From positions 109,157-173,156 of the forward strand of contig NZ_LSKQ01000267.1 in assembly GCF_001557115.1 (NCBI RefSeq): DNA of 64,000 bases, in the 5' to 3' direction. The stretch is from Erythrobacter sp. CCH5-A1 (GTDB taxonomy: Bacteria > Pseudomonadota > Alphaproteobacteria > Sphingomonadales > Sphingomonadaceae). This document shows positions 36,328 to 44,147 of this stretch, in pieces. The notes below the pieces were generated by a model. That model was not told where the DNA came from. It saw only the letters and a list, made by a program, of their open reading frames with translations, and searched no databases. Both the position numbers and the translations under genes were made by a program. Position 1 is the stretch's first letter. Each line of letters opens with the position of its first letter.

Positions 36328-36440
36328 AGAAGCGTTCTCCCATCCGCCGAGAGAACCATGCCACCGTTGCTCCGCTGGTAGACGCCCGAGGGTGTCATCT
36401 CTATCTAGCAGAGGGGTGTCATTTCTATTTAGCGCCTACA

Positions 36441-36445
36441 ATCCT
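36441..36445. repeat. Right copy of the 5-bp target duplication (ATCCT)
   Basis: Direct copy of 34761-34765 immediately outside the right end of the element. Confidence 0.85.
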
Positions 36446-36474
36446 CAAGATGGATAATATATATTATGTAAAAT

Positions 36475-36672
36475 CTACATCAACGAAGATGCGGAACCCT
36501 GCACATAGAGGAACCACTCCACGATCACGTAGATGCCGCCGAAGATCACCACCCAGCCGAGCGCCATCTTGACCAGCTGGCTCCATTGCAGCCGGTGCGA
36601 AGCAAGCGCGCTCATTGCCAGGATCAGCCAGCCGATGCTGGCCACCAGCGGCAGCACAAGTTCGCTGTTCAT
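36475..36672 (-). CDS. Small membrane protein of unknown function
   Basis: A 65-residue protein with two hydrophobic helices (about 4-24 and 33-60) and a basic loop (SHRLQWSQLVKMALG) between them. Its ATG overlaps the stop of the metallo-hydrolase gene as ATGA, so it belongs to the mltB-to-mazG operon. Before the insertion its stop codon would have lain about 40 bases upstream of the mazG start. Function is unknown; small proteins of this kind recur at this place in related genomes, but that is from memory and not shown here. Confidence 0.7.
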   Translation of the reverse strand: MNSELVLPLVASIGWLILAMSALASHRLQWSQLVKMALGWVVIFGGIYVIVEWFLYVQGSASSLM

Positions 36673-37451
36673 GCGATGATCTCCAGCCCGTCATAGCCCA
36701 CAGTAACGAAGTCCGGGACTTCGGCGCACAGCGCAGCGTAATCCATGCTCTTGTCGAGATGGCTCAGCACCACGCGGCCAGCCTTGCAGCGTGTGCCCAG
36801 CTCGATCGCCATGCCGAGATGTGCATGGGTCGGATGCGGCTCGCGGCGCAGACAATCGCTCACGAGGATGTCGACCTTGTAGAAAAGGTCGACCATCTCG
36901 TCGGAAATTTCACTGAAATCCGTGGCATAACCAATGCTCTTGCCATCTGCTTCAAAGCGATACGCGGTGGTCTCGCCGGGCCCGTGTGCCATTTGGCACC
37001 AGTCCACGCCGAAACCGGCGATCATCCGCAGCCGGTCCAATGTGTCGATCGTGCAGATCGTCGGGTAACCGTCCTGACCGGCGAAGACATAGCCGAAGCG
37101 GTTGCGCAGCCGCCGCACGGTTTCGGCCGAAGCAAACCCCGGGATCGGCCCGCCGCGGCCGTAGCGCAGCACCCTCAGGTCATCGATGCCGTGACAGTGA
37201 TCGGCATGGTCATGCGTCCAGAATACGGCGTCGATATGCCCGATGCGGTTGGCAAGCAGCTGCGCCCGGCAATCGCTCGAGGTGTCGACCAGCAGTCTTT
37301 TGCCTTCTTCGCTTTCGACGAGGATCGAAACCCGCGTGCGGCGGTTCCTCGGTTCTTCGGGATCGCAATCGCCCCAGTCGCCCGTGCCGTCCGGCCCGCC
37401 CAGCCGCGGCACCCCGGTCGAGGTGCCCGAGCCGAGCATCACCAGTTTCAT
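36669..37451 (-). CDS. Metallo-beta-lactamase-fold hydrolase, PhnP-like
   Basis: A 260-residue hydrolase whose opening MKLVMLGSGTSTGVPRLGG and metal motif T-H80-D-H82-A-D84-H85 are those of the PhnP/cyclic phosphodiesterase branch. Later ligands H (AHLGMAIELG) and D (YATDFSEI) are present. E. coli PhnP opens a ribose cyclic phosphate; no phn genes are here, so a housekeeping phosphodiesterase role is more likely. It is coupled at both ends by ATGA overlaps, with tatD upstream and the small membrane protein downstream. Confidence 0.88.
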   Translation of the reverse strand: MKLVMLGSGTSTGVPRLGGPDGTGDWGDCDPEEPRNRRTRVSILVESEEGKRLLVDTSSDCRAQLLANRIGHIDAVFWTHDHADHCHGIDDLRVLRYGRGGPIPGFASAETVRRLRNRFGYVFAGQDGYPTICTIDTLDRLRMIAGFGVDWCQMAHGPGETTAYRFEADGKSIGYATDFSEISDEMVDLFYKVDILVSDCLRREPHPTHAHLGMAIELGTRCKAGRVVLSHLDKSMDYAALCAEVPDFVTVGYDGLEIIA

Positions 37452-38224
37452 GCGCGCGCCTTGCTGAAAAGGTTGAAGAAATTGGCGGTGGTAACCTGCT
37501 TGAGGTGTTCTACATCCGTTCCCCGCAGGCCCGCGACGAAGGCAGCAGTGTCCGCCACATAGGCCGGCTCGCACACCCTCCCCCGATGCGGAACCGGGGC
37601 GAGGAAGGGGCTGTCGGTTTCGACCAGGAGCTTGTCTTCAGGGATAATCTTGGCAACTTCCTGCAAGTCCTTGGCATTCTTGAAAGTCACGATGCCCGAG
37701 AGCGAGATCGTTAGCCCCAGCGCCAGCACCTTCTCTGCAAAATCGGCGGAGGCGGTGAAGCAGTGGATCAGCGCAGGGAAGGCCCCCTGCCCCATCTCCT
37801 CGGCGAGGATCGCGTGGGTGTCGTCCTCGGCGTCGCGGGTGTGGATGATGAGCGGCAGCTGCGTCTCGCGTGCGACGTCGATGTGCATGCGGAACAAGCG
37901 CTTCTGCGCCTCTCTGTCCGACTTGTCGTAATAGTAGTCGAGCCCGGTTTCGCCGATTGCGATGACCTTGGGGTGGCGAGTGGCATCCAGCAGTGCGGCG
38001 CGACCGAGGTCCTGATGCGCGTCGGCCTCGTGCGGGTGGATGCCGACGCTGGCGAAGACATCGGGTTCGCGCGCGGCGGTGCCGACGACCTGATCCCACT
38101 CGCTCTGACGGGTCGAGATATTGAGGAAGGCCCCCACGCCGGCCGCCCGTGCGCGCGCCAGCACCCCCTCACGATCCTCGACGAGGCCCTTGTACTCGAG
38201 GTGGCAGTGGCTATCGACCAGCAT
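37448..38224 (-). CDS. tatD: TatD-family metal-dependent DNase
   Basis: A 258-residue TIM-barrel hydrolase with 3'-5' exonuclease activity in characterised relatives. Metal ligands are complete: H6 and H8 (DSHCH), E92 (IGETGLDYYYD), H128 (IIHTRDA), H154 (IHCFTAS) and D204 (ETDSPFLAP). Its ATG shares one base with the metG stop (TGATG), and its stop overlaps the next ATG. The metG-tatD-MBL order is widely conserved in proteobacteria. Confidence 0.95.
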   Translation of the reverse strand: MLVDSHCHLEYKGLVEDREGVLARARAAGVGAFLNISTRQSEWDQVVGTAAREPDVFASVGIHPHEADAHQDLGRAALLDATRHPKVIAIGETGLDYYYDKSDREAQKRLFRMHIDVARETQLPLIIHTRDAEDDTHAILAEEMGQGAFPALIHCFTASADFAEKVLALGLTISLSGIVTFKNAKDLQEVAKIIPEDKLLVETDSPFLAPVPHRGRVCEPAYVADTAAFVAGLRGTDVEHLKQVTTANFFNLFSKARA

Positions 38225-39780
38225 CACGCGGCCTCGTCGGCGGGCAGTTCGAGGCGGGGAAACAGCGGGGTCGGCGAAGTGACGGTGAAGCCGCTTGCGA
38301 CGAGGCGGTTGAACCAATCGGTGTCAGCGAGTGCCGCATAGCTGCGCTCGCCCTCGGGGATGCCGAGCTGATCGAGCAGCGCCGCAGCCTTGCTCGGCAC
38401 CACGGGCTGGATCGCGATGGCGAGATCGCGCAGCGCCACGAACAGGGATTGCAGCACGGCCTTCATCCGCGCAGGATCGGTCTTCTTGAGGCCCCAGGGC
38501 GCCTGTTCGTCGACATACTGGTTGCAGGCATAGACGGCGCGCATCCAGGCCTCGATCCCGGTGGAGAAGCTCAACGCATTGAATTCGCGTGGGAGCTCGG
38601 TTTCGCAAGCGATCTTCACCGTGGTCAGCAAGGTCACGTCCGGATCAGCCTGCTCAAAGGCTTCAAGCTTCCCATCCATGTTCTTCACGATCATCGACAG
38701 CGTCCGCTGCGCCAGATTGCCGAAGCTGTTCGCCAGTTCAGCATTCGCCCGCAGAACAATCGCCTCGGGCGAATAGCTGCCATCTTGTCCGAAGGCGACT
38801 TCACGCATCAGGAAGTAGCGCAAGGCGTCCACCCCGAAGCGGTCGGCCAGTTCCAGCGGGTCGGTGACATTGCCGAGCGACTTCGATTCCTTCTGCCCGC
38901 GATTGAGCAGGAACCCGTGGCCGAACACCTTCTGCGGCACCGGCAGCTTGGCGCTCATCAGGAAGGCCGGCCAGTAGATCGTGTGGAAGCGCACGATGTC
39001 CTTGCCGATCAGGTGCAGGCTGGCGGGCCACAGGTCGCCCATGTCGTCTGGATAGCCGAGGCCGGTCAGATAATTGGTGAGCGCATCGACCCACACATAC
39101 ATGACGTGCCCGTCGCTGCCCGGCACCTTCACCCCCCAGTCGAAGGAGGTGCGGCTGACCGAAAGATCGCGCAGCCCCTGCTCTACAAATGCGATCATCT
39201 CGTTGCGGCGGCTTGCCGGCTCGAGGAAGCCCGGGCTCTTCAGCAATTCAAGCAGTTGGTCCTGATACTTCGAGAGGCGGAAGAACCAGCTCTCTTCGAC
39301 CGTCCACTCGACCGGCGTGCCCTGCGGGGAAAGCTTATCGCCCCCCTCGCCCTCGACCAGTTCGCTCTCGTCGTAATAGGCCTCGTCGCGGACCGAGTAC
39401 CAGCCTTCGTAGCGATCGAGGTAGAGATCGCCATTGGCCTCCATCGCCTGCCAGATCGCCTGGCTGGCGCGGTGGTGATCGGGCTCCGAGGTGCGGATGA
39501 AACGGTCATAGGACACGTTGAGAGCGTCGCACATGGCACGGAAATAGCCCGACATTTCGTCTGCAAGGTCGGACGGAGTGCGGCTCTGCTCCTCGGCCTT
39601 GCGAGCCATCTTGAGCCCGTGCTCGTCCGTTCCGGTCTGGAACCTGACGCGGCGGCCGGAAAGGCGCTGGAAGCGCGCGATCACGTCGGCCGCGATCGCC
39701 TCGTAGGCGTGGCCGATATGCGGCTTCCCGTTGGGGTAGCTGATCGCGGTGGTGATGTAGAAGGGGGTCGTCTCAGCCAT
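38224..39780 (-). CDS. metG: Methionyl-tRNA synthetase
   Basis: Charges initiator and elongator tRNA-Met. The 518-residue class-I synthetase has HIGH at 21-24 and the KMSKS loop as KESKS at 297-301 (KESKSLGN). No CxxC zinc knuckle is present in the connective peptide, and the C-terminal tRNA-binding domain is missing, so it is the compact zinc-free form. The ATG at 39780 is the family start; the holB stop lies eight bases inside it. It is central in the overlapping mltB-to-tatD operon. Confidence 0.97.
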   Translation of the reverse strand: MAETTPFYITTAISYPNGKPHIGHAYEAIAADVIARFQRLSGRRVRFQTGTDEHGLKMARKAEEQSRTPSDLADEMSGYFRAMCDALNVSYDRFIRTSEPDHHRASQAIWQAMEANGDLYLDRYEGWYSVRDEAYYDESELVEGEGGDKLSPQGTPVEWTVEESWFFRLSKYQDQLLELLKSPGFLEPASRRNEMIAFVEQGLRDLSVSRTSFDWGVKVPGSDGHVMYVWVDALTNYLTGLGYPDDMGDLWPASLHLIGKDIVRFHTIYWPAFLMSAKLPVPQKVFGHGFLLNRGQKESKSLGNVTDPLELADRFGVDALRYFLMREVAFGQDGSYSPEAIVLRANAELANSFGNLAQRTLSMIVKNMDGKLEAFEQADPDVTLLTTVKIACETELPREFNALSFSTGIEAWMRAVYACNQYVDEQAPWGLKKTDPARMKAVLQSLFVALRDLAIAIQPVVPSKAAALLDQLGIPEGERSYAALADTDWFNRLVASGFTVTSPTPLFPRLELPADEAA

Positions 39781-40729
39781 GGGCCGGTTCGCTAGCGGGG
39801 GCGGCGGCGACAAGCAAGCTGCCGATCTCGAAGGGGAGCAGGGAGGGATCGAAATTGGCCGTGGGCGCTTCGGCGGCGAGCTGGACGAGGGCCGCGTGGG
39901 TCTCGATCAGCCGCGCGCGGCGGGCCGGGTCCTCGGCGACACGCGCGGCGCGGGCGGCAAGGGACTGGGCAAGGTCGAACACCGCTTGCACTCGCTCGCG
40001 CGATGCGCGCGGGCCGATCAGCCGGGCCAGCTCGCCGCGCCCGGTCATCCCGTTGTCGCCGCTTGCGAGCAGCGTCGAGATGGCGCGGGCGATGGGTGCG
40101 AGGTCTTCCTCGGCAAAGCGCACCGCCGCGCCGAAGGAGCCCTCCGCTGCCGCGATCGCCTGCGGGTCCGAGGGAAGGCCGGCCGCGTGCAGCATCGCGC
40201 CCAGCTGGCTGTCGGTCAGCACCGGGAAGCGCAAAGTCCGGCAGCGCGAACGGATCGTCGGCAGCAGTCGCGCAGGGCGGTGGGTGACGAGCAGGAAGAA
40301 GGTCCCCGCGGGCGGTTCCTCAAGGCTCTTGAGCAGCGCGTTGGCGGCGTTGCGCTCCAGATCGTCGGCCGGGTCGATGATGATCGCGCGGCGGCTGCCC
40401 AAAGTGGGTCGGGTCGTCAGGCGGCGCTGCATCGCGCGGATCTGCTTGATGCGGATCGAGCGGGCGAGTTCAAAGGGCTTGCCCTCGGCCTGCGCTTTCT
40501 CGCCCTTGTCGTCCTTGGGGCCGTAGGTGAGGGTGATGATGTCGGGGTGCTCGCCTGCGGGCTGCGGCACGCCGGGTTCGGCCACCAACTCGCGCGCGGC
40601 GGCCATGGCGAAGTCGCGCTTGCCCAGCCCCGCCTTGCCCGCCAGCAGCCAGCCGTGATGCATCCGCTCGCCCGCCAGCGCATCGCGCCAGGCGCGCCAG
40701 GCTTCGGCGTGGTTGGGCCAGTCGGTCAC
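39773..40729 (-). CDS. holB: DNA polymerase III delta-prime subunit
   Basis: Clamp-loader subunit that, with DnaX and delta, opens the sliding clamp. The 318 residues have the AAA+ fold with the AGKAGLGKRDFA P-loop-like segment, DPADDLERNAANALLKSLEEPP (sensor and SLEEPP signature) and the SRC motif (IRSRCRTLRFP). The GTG start overlaps the tmk stop as GTGA. The tmk-holB order is almost universal in proteobacteria and supports both calls. Confidence 0.94.
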   Translation of the reverse strand: MTDWPNHAEAWRAWRDALAGERMHHGWLLAGKAGLGKRDFAMAAARELVAEPGVPQPAGEHPDIITLTYGPKDDKGEKAQAEGKPFELARSIRIKQIRAMQRRLTTRPTLGSRRAIIIDPADDLERNAANALLKSLEEPPAGTFFLLVTHRPARLLPTIRSRCRTLRFPVLTDSQLGAMLHAAGLPSDPQAIAAAEGSFGAAVRFAEEDLAPIARAISTLLASGDNGMTGRGELARLIGPRASRERVQAVFDLAQSLAARAARVAEDPARRARLIETHAALVQLAAEAPTANFDPSLLPFEIGSLLVAAAPASEPAHG

Positions 40730-41355
40730 GGGAGCAGGTCTCCCAATGCGGCGAGGATGCGGGCGTGGACCTCTTGCGGATCGCCGATGGCGTCGATCCT
40801 TGCGAAGCCCTGCGGGTCGGCTTCGGCGAGCCTGCGGAAGGCGGCGGCGACGGCGCGGTGGTATTCCGCCGGTCGGCCCTCGATGGCGTCGGCCGCCTCC
40901 CCCCGCGCGGCGAGCCTTCCGGCCAATGCTGCCTCGTCGCCTTCGAGCAGGATCACCCGGTCGGGCCGCAAGCCGTCGCTGCCGAAGGCGTGGAGCGCGG
41001 TGATGGCATCGTCCCCGAGCCCCCCCGCCCCGCCCTGATAGGCGCGGCTTGAATCGACGAAGCGGTCGCAGATCACCCATTCGCCGCGCGCGAGCGCCGG
41101 GCGGATCAGGTGGGCGACATGATCGGCACGCGCGGCGGCGAAGAGCAGGGCCTCGGCCTGCGGCGGCCAGCCCTCTCCGGGAGGCGCAAGCAGCAGCGCG
41201 CGGATCGCCTCGGCGCCCGGCGTGCCGCCCGGCTCGCGGGTGACGACCACGCCGAGCCCGCGCGCGCGCAGGGCCTCGGCCAGCAGCCGCGCCTGGGTGG
41301 ACTTGCCCGCCCCCTCCCCGCCCTCGAAGGCGATGAAGCGGCCCGGCCCGCTCAT
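40726..41355 (-). CDS. tmk: Thymidylate kinase
   Basis: Phosphorylates dTMP to dTDP. The 209-residue protein has P-loop GGEGAGKS (12-19), the TREPGGTPGAEAIR substrate loop and DRFVDSSRAYQGGAG with the DR pair that contacts dTMP. The ATG overlaps the stop of the D-alanyl-D-alanine carboxypeptidase gene as ATGA, and its own stop overlaps the holB GTG. Confidence 0.96.
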   Translation of the reverse strand: MSGPGRFIAFEGGEGAGKSTQARLLAEALRARGLGVVVTREPGGTPGAEAIRALLLAPPGEGWPPQAEALLFAAARADHVAHLIRPALARGEWVICDRFVDSSRAYQGGAGGLGDDAITALHAFGSDGLRPDRVILLEGDEAALAGRLAARGEAADAIEGRPAEYHRAVAAAFRRLAEADPQGFARIDAIGDPQEVHARILAALGDLLP

Positions 41356-42539
41356 GAGAACAGGCCCATGGCCGCGTTGACGATCCGGTCGAGCGGCCCG
41401 GCGGTGCCCACGCTTTCCGCCGCGTAGAGCGGGATGCGCGCCGGCGCGACGCCCTCGGCGGTGACTTCGAGCACGGCGACTTCCTGCCCGGCCGCGATCG
41501 GTGCCTTCAGCGGCCCCTCGTAGCGGATCGTTGCGGCAAGCGGGCTGTCGCTGCCCTTGGGCAGATTGATCGCGACCGGCCCGGCGGCCTTCAATGCCAG
41601 CGAGCGCGCGTCGCCATCCTGCACCCGCGCCTCGCCCACCACTGCCCCCGGCCCGAACAGCTGGCGGCGCTCGAAGGCGGAGAAGCCCCACTCGACATAG
41701 GCCCGCGCCACCCGCGCGCGCAGCCGCCCGTTGGGCACGCCCGCCAGCACCAGCACCAGCCGCTGGCCGTTACGCCGCGCGGTGCCGAGGTAGGAGAAGC
41801 CCGCTTCGTTGGTGAAGCCGGTCTTGATCCCGTCCGCCCCGGGCACCCGTCCGATCATCGGATCGTGGTTGACTTGCGCGATGCCTTTGTAATCAAACCC
41901 GGCGCGGCCGATGTAGTAGCCGAACTTGTCGGGATGCCGCGTGATCATTGCCCGGGCGAGCAGGGCGAGGTCGCTCGCGGTGGTGAAGGTGCGGCCCTCG
42001 TCGGGCCAGCCGTTGGGGCTGGCGAAGTGGCTCCCGGTCATCCCGATCCCGAGCGCGGTCTGGTTCATCATCGCGGTCCATGCCGCGACTGATCCGGCCT
42101 GACCTTCGGCGAGCACCGCCGCCCCGTCATTGGCCGAGACATTGGCGATGCCGAGCAGCAGGTCATCGACCTGCACCCGCTCGCCGCTATCCAGGAACAT
42201 CGTCGATCCCACCCGCCGCCAGTCGCGTGCGATGGCGGGGCTCATGGTGAAGACCTGTGCGGGGTCCAGCCTTCGTTGCGCGATAAGCTCGAAGGCGAGG
42301 TAGAGCGTCATCACCTTGGTGACGGACGCCGGCATGAAGCGCGCATCGGGACGGCGCGCGTGGAGCACCTGTCCGCTCCCCAGATCGACCAGCAGCGCGA
42401 CCGGCGCCTCGGCACTGGTGGGGACTGCGGGGAGTACCGGAGGGAGCATCGCGCCTGCATCGGGCATCACCGCGCGGGCGGGCACGCTCACGGCAAAGGC
42501 AAGCAGCGACAGGGCAAGCGGCAGCATTCGGAAGAGCAT
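41352..42539 (-). CDS. D-alanyl-D-alanine carboxypeptidase (PBP5/6 family)
   Basis: Periplasmic low-molecular-weight penicillin-binding protein that trims peptidoglycan pentapeptides. The 395 residues contain a signal peptide (about 1-23), the SxxK motif S72-V-T-K75, SxN S135-A-N137 and K239-T-G241, followed by the beta-rich PBP5 C-terminal domain and a terminal amphipathic helix (DRIVNAAMGLF) that anchors to the membrane. The ATG at 42539 gives a normal signal peptide; a longer frame to 42593 is possible but would touch the mltB stop. Confidence 0.94.
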   Translation of the reverse strand: MLFRMLPLALSLLAFAVSVPARAVMPDAGAMLPPVLPAVPTSAEAPVALLVDLGSGQVLHARRPDARFMPASVTKVMTLYLAFELIAQRRLDPAQVFTMSPAIARDWRRVGSTMFLDSGERVQVDDLLLGIANVSANDGAAVLAEGQAGSVAAWTAMMNQTALGIGMTGSHFASPNGWPDEGRTFTTASDLALLARAMITRHPDKFGYYIGRAGFDYKGIAQVNHDPMIGRVPGADGIKTGFTNEAGFSYLGTARRNGQRLVLVLAGVPNGRLRARVARAYVEWGFSAFERRQLFGPGAVVGEARVQDGDARSLALKAAGPVAINLPKGSDSPLAATIRYEGPLKAPIAAGQEVAVLEVTAEGVAPARIPLYAAESVGTAGPLDRIVNAAMGLFS

Positions 42540-42592
42540 CACGCCCCGGCCTATATCGGCCCCCTTGCCCCTTGGCGAGGCGGGCGCGCGCA

Positions 42593-43633
42593 TCAGTTCA
42601 CGATTTCGTCAGCCAGCAACCCGACGCTCAAGGCATAATAGCTCGAGCAGTTGTATTCGAGGATCGCGCGGTAGTTGCCGGTGAGCAGCCAGGCGCGGGT
42701 GCCGGGACCGTCGGGCTGGAAAAACGCGGTCATCACATTGTCGCCGAGCGGACGCAGCGGCTCGATCCCCGCCGCGCGCCATTCGGCGACCGTCATCCAG
42801 CGGCTGAGCCTTTCATGCACGCGAGGGCAGACGGGCGAAACGAGCCGGGTGCGATAGGCCGAGACGTCGAAGCCCTGCGGCACTGCGGCGGGCACGCCCC
42901 ACGGTTCGCCCTGGCGCCATCCCGCATCGCGGAAATAGTTGGCGATCGAAGCGAAGGTGTCGGCCCGGTTGGTGAAGATGTCGGCGCGCCCGTCCCCGTC
43001 GCCGTCGGTCGCAAGGCGCAGGTAGACGCTGGGCAGGAACTGCGGATTGCCGAAGGCCCCGGCGTAGGAGCCGACCAGTTGTTCGCGCGCGAAGCCCTTC
43101 TCGGCGATCTTCATCAGCGCCACGAACTCGCCCGCGAAGAGCTCGCGGCGACGGCCCTCCCAGGCGAGGGTGGCGAGGCTGCGGGCAAGGTCGAAGTCGC
43201 CCTTGACGCGGCCATAGCTGGTCTCGTGCCCGAAGATCGCGAGGATGATCGGCGCAGGCACGCCATAGCGCGCCTCGATCGCGGCAAGCGTGCTCCGGTT
43301 CTGGGCATAGACCGCCCTCCCGCCGCCGATCCGCGCGGCATCGACATGGGTGCGGATATAGTCCGACATCGGCGGATAGCCGCGCGTGGTGGCGCTGCCG
43401 GGCTGGTTGTTGTCGAGCGCGATCACCCGCGGATTGGGGGTGAGCCCGGCGGTCATCCGGTCCAGCGTATCCTCGCGCACGCCCTCCGCGCGGGCGCGGG
43501 CCTTGAGCAGCTCAAGATAGGCGTCGAAGGGAATCCCGTCGGTGCTCGCCTGCGCGGTCGCCGGCGCCGAGGCGGGCGGCGCGGCAAGCGCGGCAAGGGC
43601 GAGCGCGGCGGCAGGAAGGAGGCGGGGAATCAT
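42593..43633 (-). CDS. mltB: Lytic murein transglycosylase B
   Basis: Exported enzyme that cleaves glycan strands forming 1,6-anhydro-muropeptides. The 346-residue sequence has a signal peptide (about 1-28), the catalytic glutamate E137 in IFGHETSYGR and the family segments FGNPQFLPSVYL and DGDGDGRADIF. No lipobox cysteine is seen, so it is probably a soluble periplasmic form. It is the first gene of the long overlapping operon running leftwards to mazG. The ATG at 43633 gives the best signal peptide. Confidence 0.93.
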   Translation of the reverse strand: MIPRLLPAAALALAALAAPPASAPATAQASTDGIPFDAYLELLKARARAEGVREDTLDRMTAGLTPNPRVIALDNNQPGSATTRGYPPMSDYIRTHVDAARIGGGRAVYAQNRSTLAAIEARYGVPAPIILAIFGHETSYGRVKGDFDLARSLATLAWEGRRRELFAGEFVALMKIAEKGFAREQLVGSYAGAFGNPQFLPSVYLRLATDGDGDGRADIFTNRADTFASIANYFRDAGWRQGEPWGVPAAVPQGFDVSAYRTRLVSPVCPRVHERLSRWMTVAEWRAAGIEPLRPLGDNVMTAFFQPDGPGTRAWLLTGNYRAILEYNCSSYYALSVGLLADEIVN

Positions 43634-43711
43634 GCGGCTAGGGATGTCATACCTTGGATGAATTCCCAACAACCGTATCGCCTTTCTCCCCCTTGGCGGA
43701 CCGAAGAGTGA

Positions 43712-43901
43712 TGACAACACCGCCGTTCGGCGCTAGCCGCTTGCGGCGTAGGACAGGTGGCCGAGTGGTTTAAGGCAGCGGTCTTGGAGTCGGAGGCGCG
43801 ACAAGCGCCGGAGACGTCACCGCAGGTGACAATACCGCCGTTCGGCGCTAGCCGATTTCGGCATAGGACAGGTGGCCGAGTGGTTTAAGGCAGCGGTCTT
43901 G
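43712..43901. repeat. Direct repeat of tRNA-Ser leader and 5' half (75 bases, 115-bp period)
   Basis: 43712-43786 and 43827-43901 are near-identical: a two-hairpin leader (CGCC-GTTC-GGCG and a GCCGn-TT-nCGGC stem) followed by the first 36 bases of tRNA-Ser up to the anticodon loop. In the second hairpin the closing pair is C-G in copy 1 and A-T in copy 2, a compensatory change. The 40 bases between the copies hold two other perfect hairpins (GGCGC/GCGCC and GTCACC/GGTGAC). Confidence 0.85.
43751..43786 (+). pseudogene. Truncated tRNA-Ser (5' half only)
   Basis: GGACAGGTGG...GTCTTG is identical to the 5' half of the complete tRNA-Ser 115 bases further on, but the matching 3' anticodon strand, variable arm, T-arm and acceptor are absent. 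It cannot form a tRNA. Confidence 0.8.
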
Positions 43902-43955
43902 AAAACCGCCGTAGGTGCAAGCCTACCGTGGGTTCGAATCCCACCCTGTCCGCCA
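43866..43955 (+). tRNA. tRNA-Ser (anticodon TGA)
   Basis: A 90-nt class-II tRNA with acceptor GGACAGG/CCTGTCC, anticodon stem GCGGT/ACCGC around CTTGAAA (anticodon TGA), a long variable arm (GTAGGTGCAAGCCTAC), T-arm GTGGGTTCGAATCCCAC and encoded CCA. Confidence 0.96.
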
Positions 43956-44147
43956 ATATGCGGCGCGCGATGAAGTGGTATCGGGTGGCAGGTGGCCTGT
44001 CCGCACCATCGCTCTCCTCACCCCCCACCCCGGCGAACCACTTATCCGGCGCTTAGCTGCCAGCTTACCGCGCATCGCTAGGGCCAGCACCATTGGCTTT
44101 AAGGTCTGCGCGGTCTGCGCGCAGGGCCGGTGAGGGGCAGCGAACCC

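Larger units (their letters stand above)
34766..36440. mobile_element. Complete insertion sequence, ISNCY/IS1202-like
   Basis: A 1675-bp element with TGT...ACA termini. The 25-base ends (34766-34790 and 36416-36440) match at 16 positions. A much stronger internal inverted repeat GCTAGATAGAGATG(T/A)CAC lies at 34798-34815 and 36392-36409; each end also has a second, degenerate TAGAnAnGACAC motif spaced seven bases outward, suggesting two transposase-binding sites per end. A third dyad CAGCGGGGGCT/AGCCCCCGCTG (34825-34835, 34865-34875) is internal. One intact DDE transposase fills the element. The perfect 5-bp duplication and intact gene indicate a recent insertion. The family call rests on the transposase. 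Confidence 0.88.

Noticed and set aside
43751..43845. A second functional tRNA-Ser with anticodon GGA
   Set aside because: The bases after CTTGGAG cannot pair with the 5' anticodon strand, and no T-arm or acceptor 3' strand follows; it is a truncated copy.
34757..43955. A genomic island or prophage bounded by the insertion sequence and tRNA-Ser
   Set aside because: The genes between them are core housekeeping genes in conserved order; no integrase or phage genes occur.
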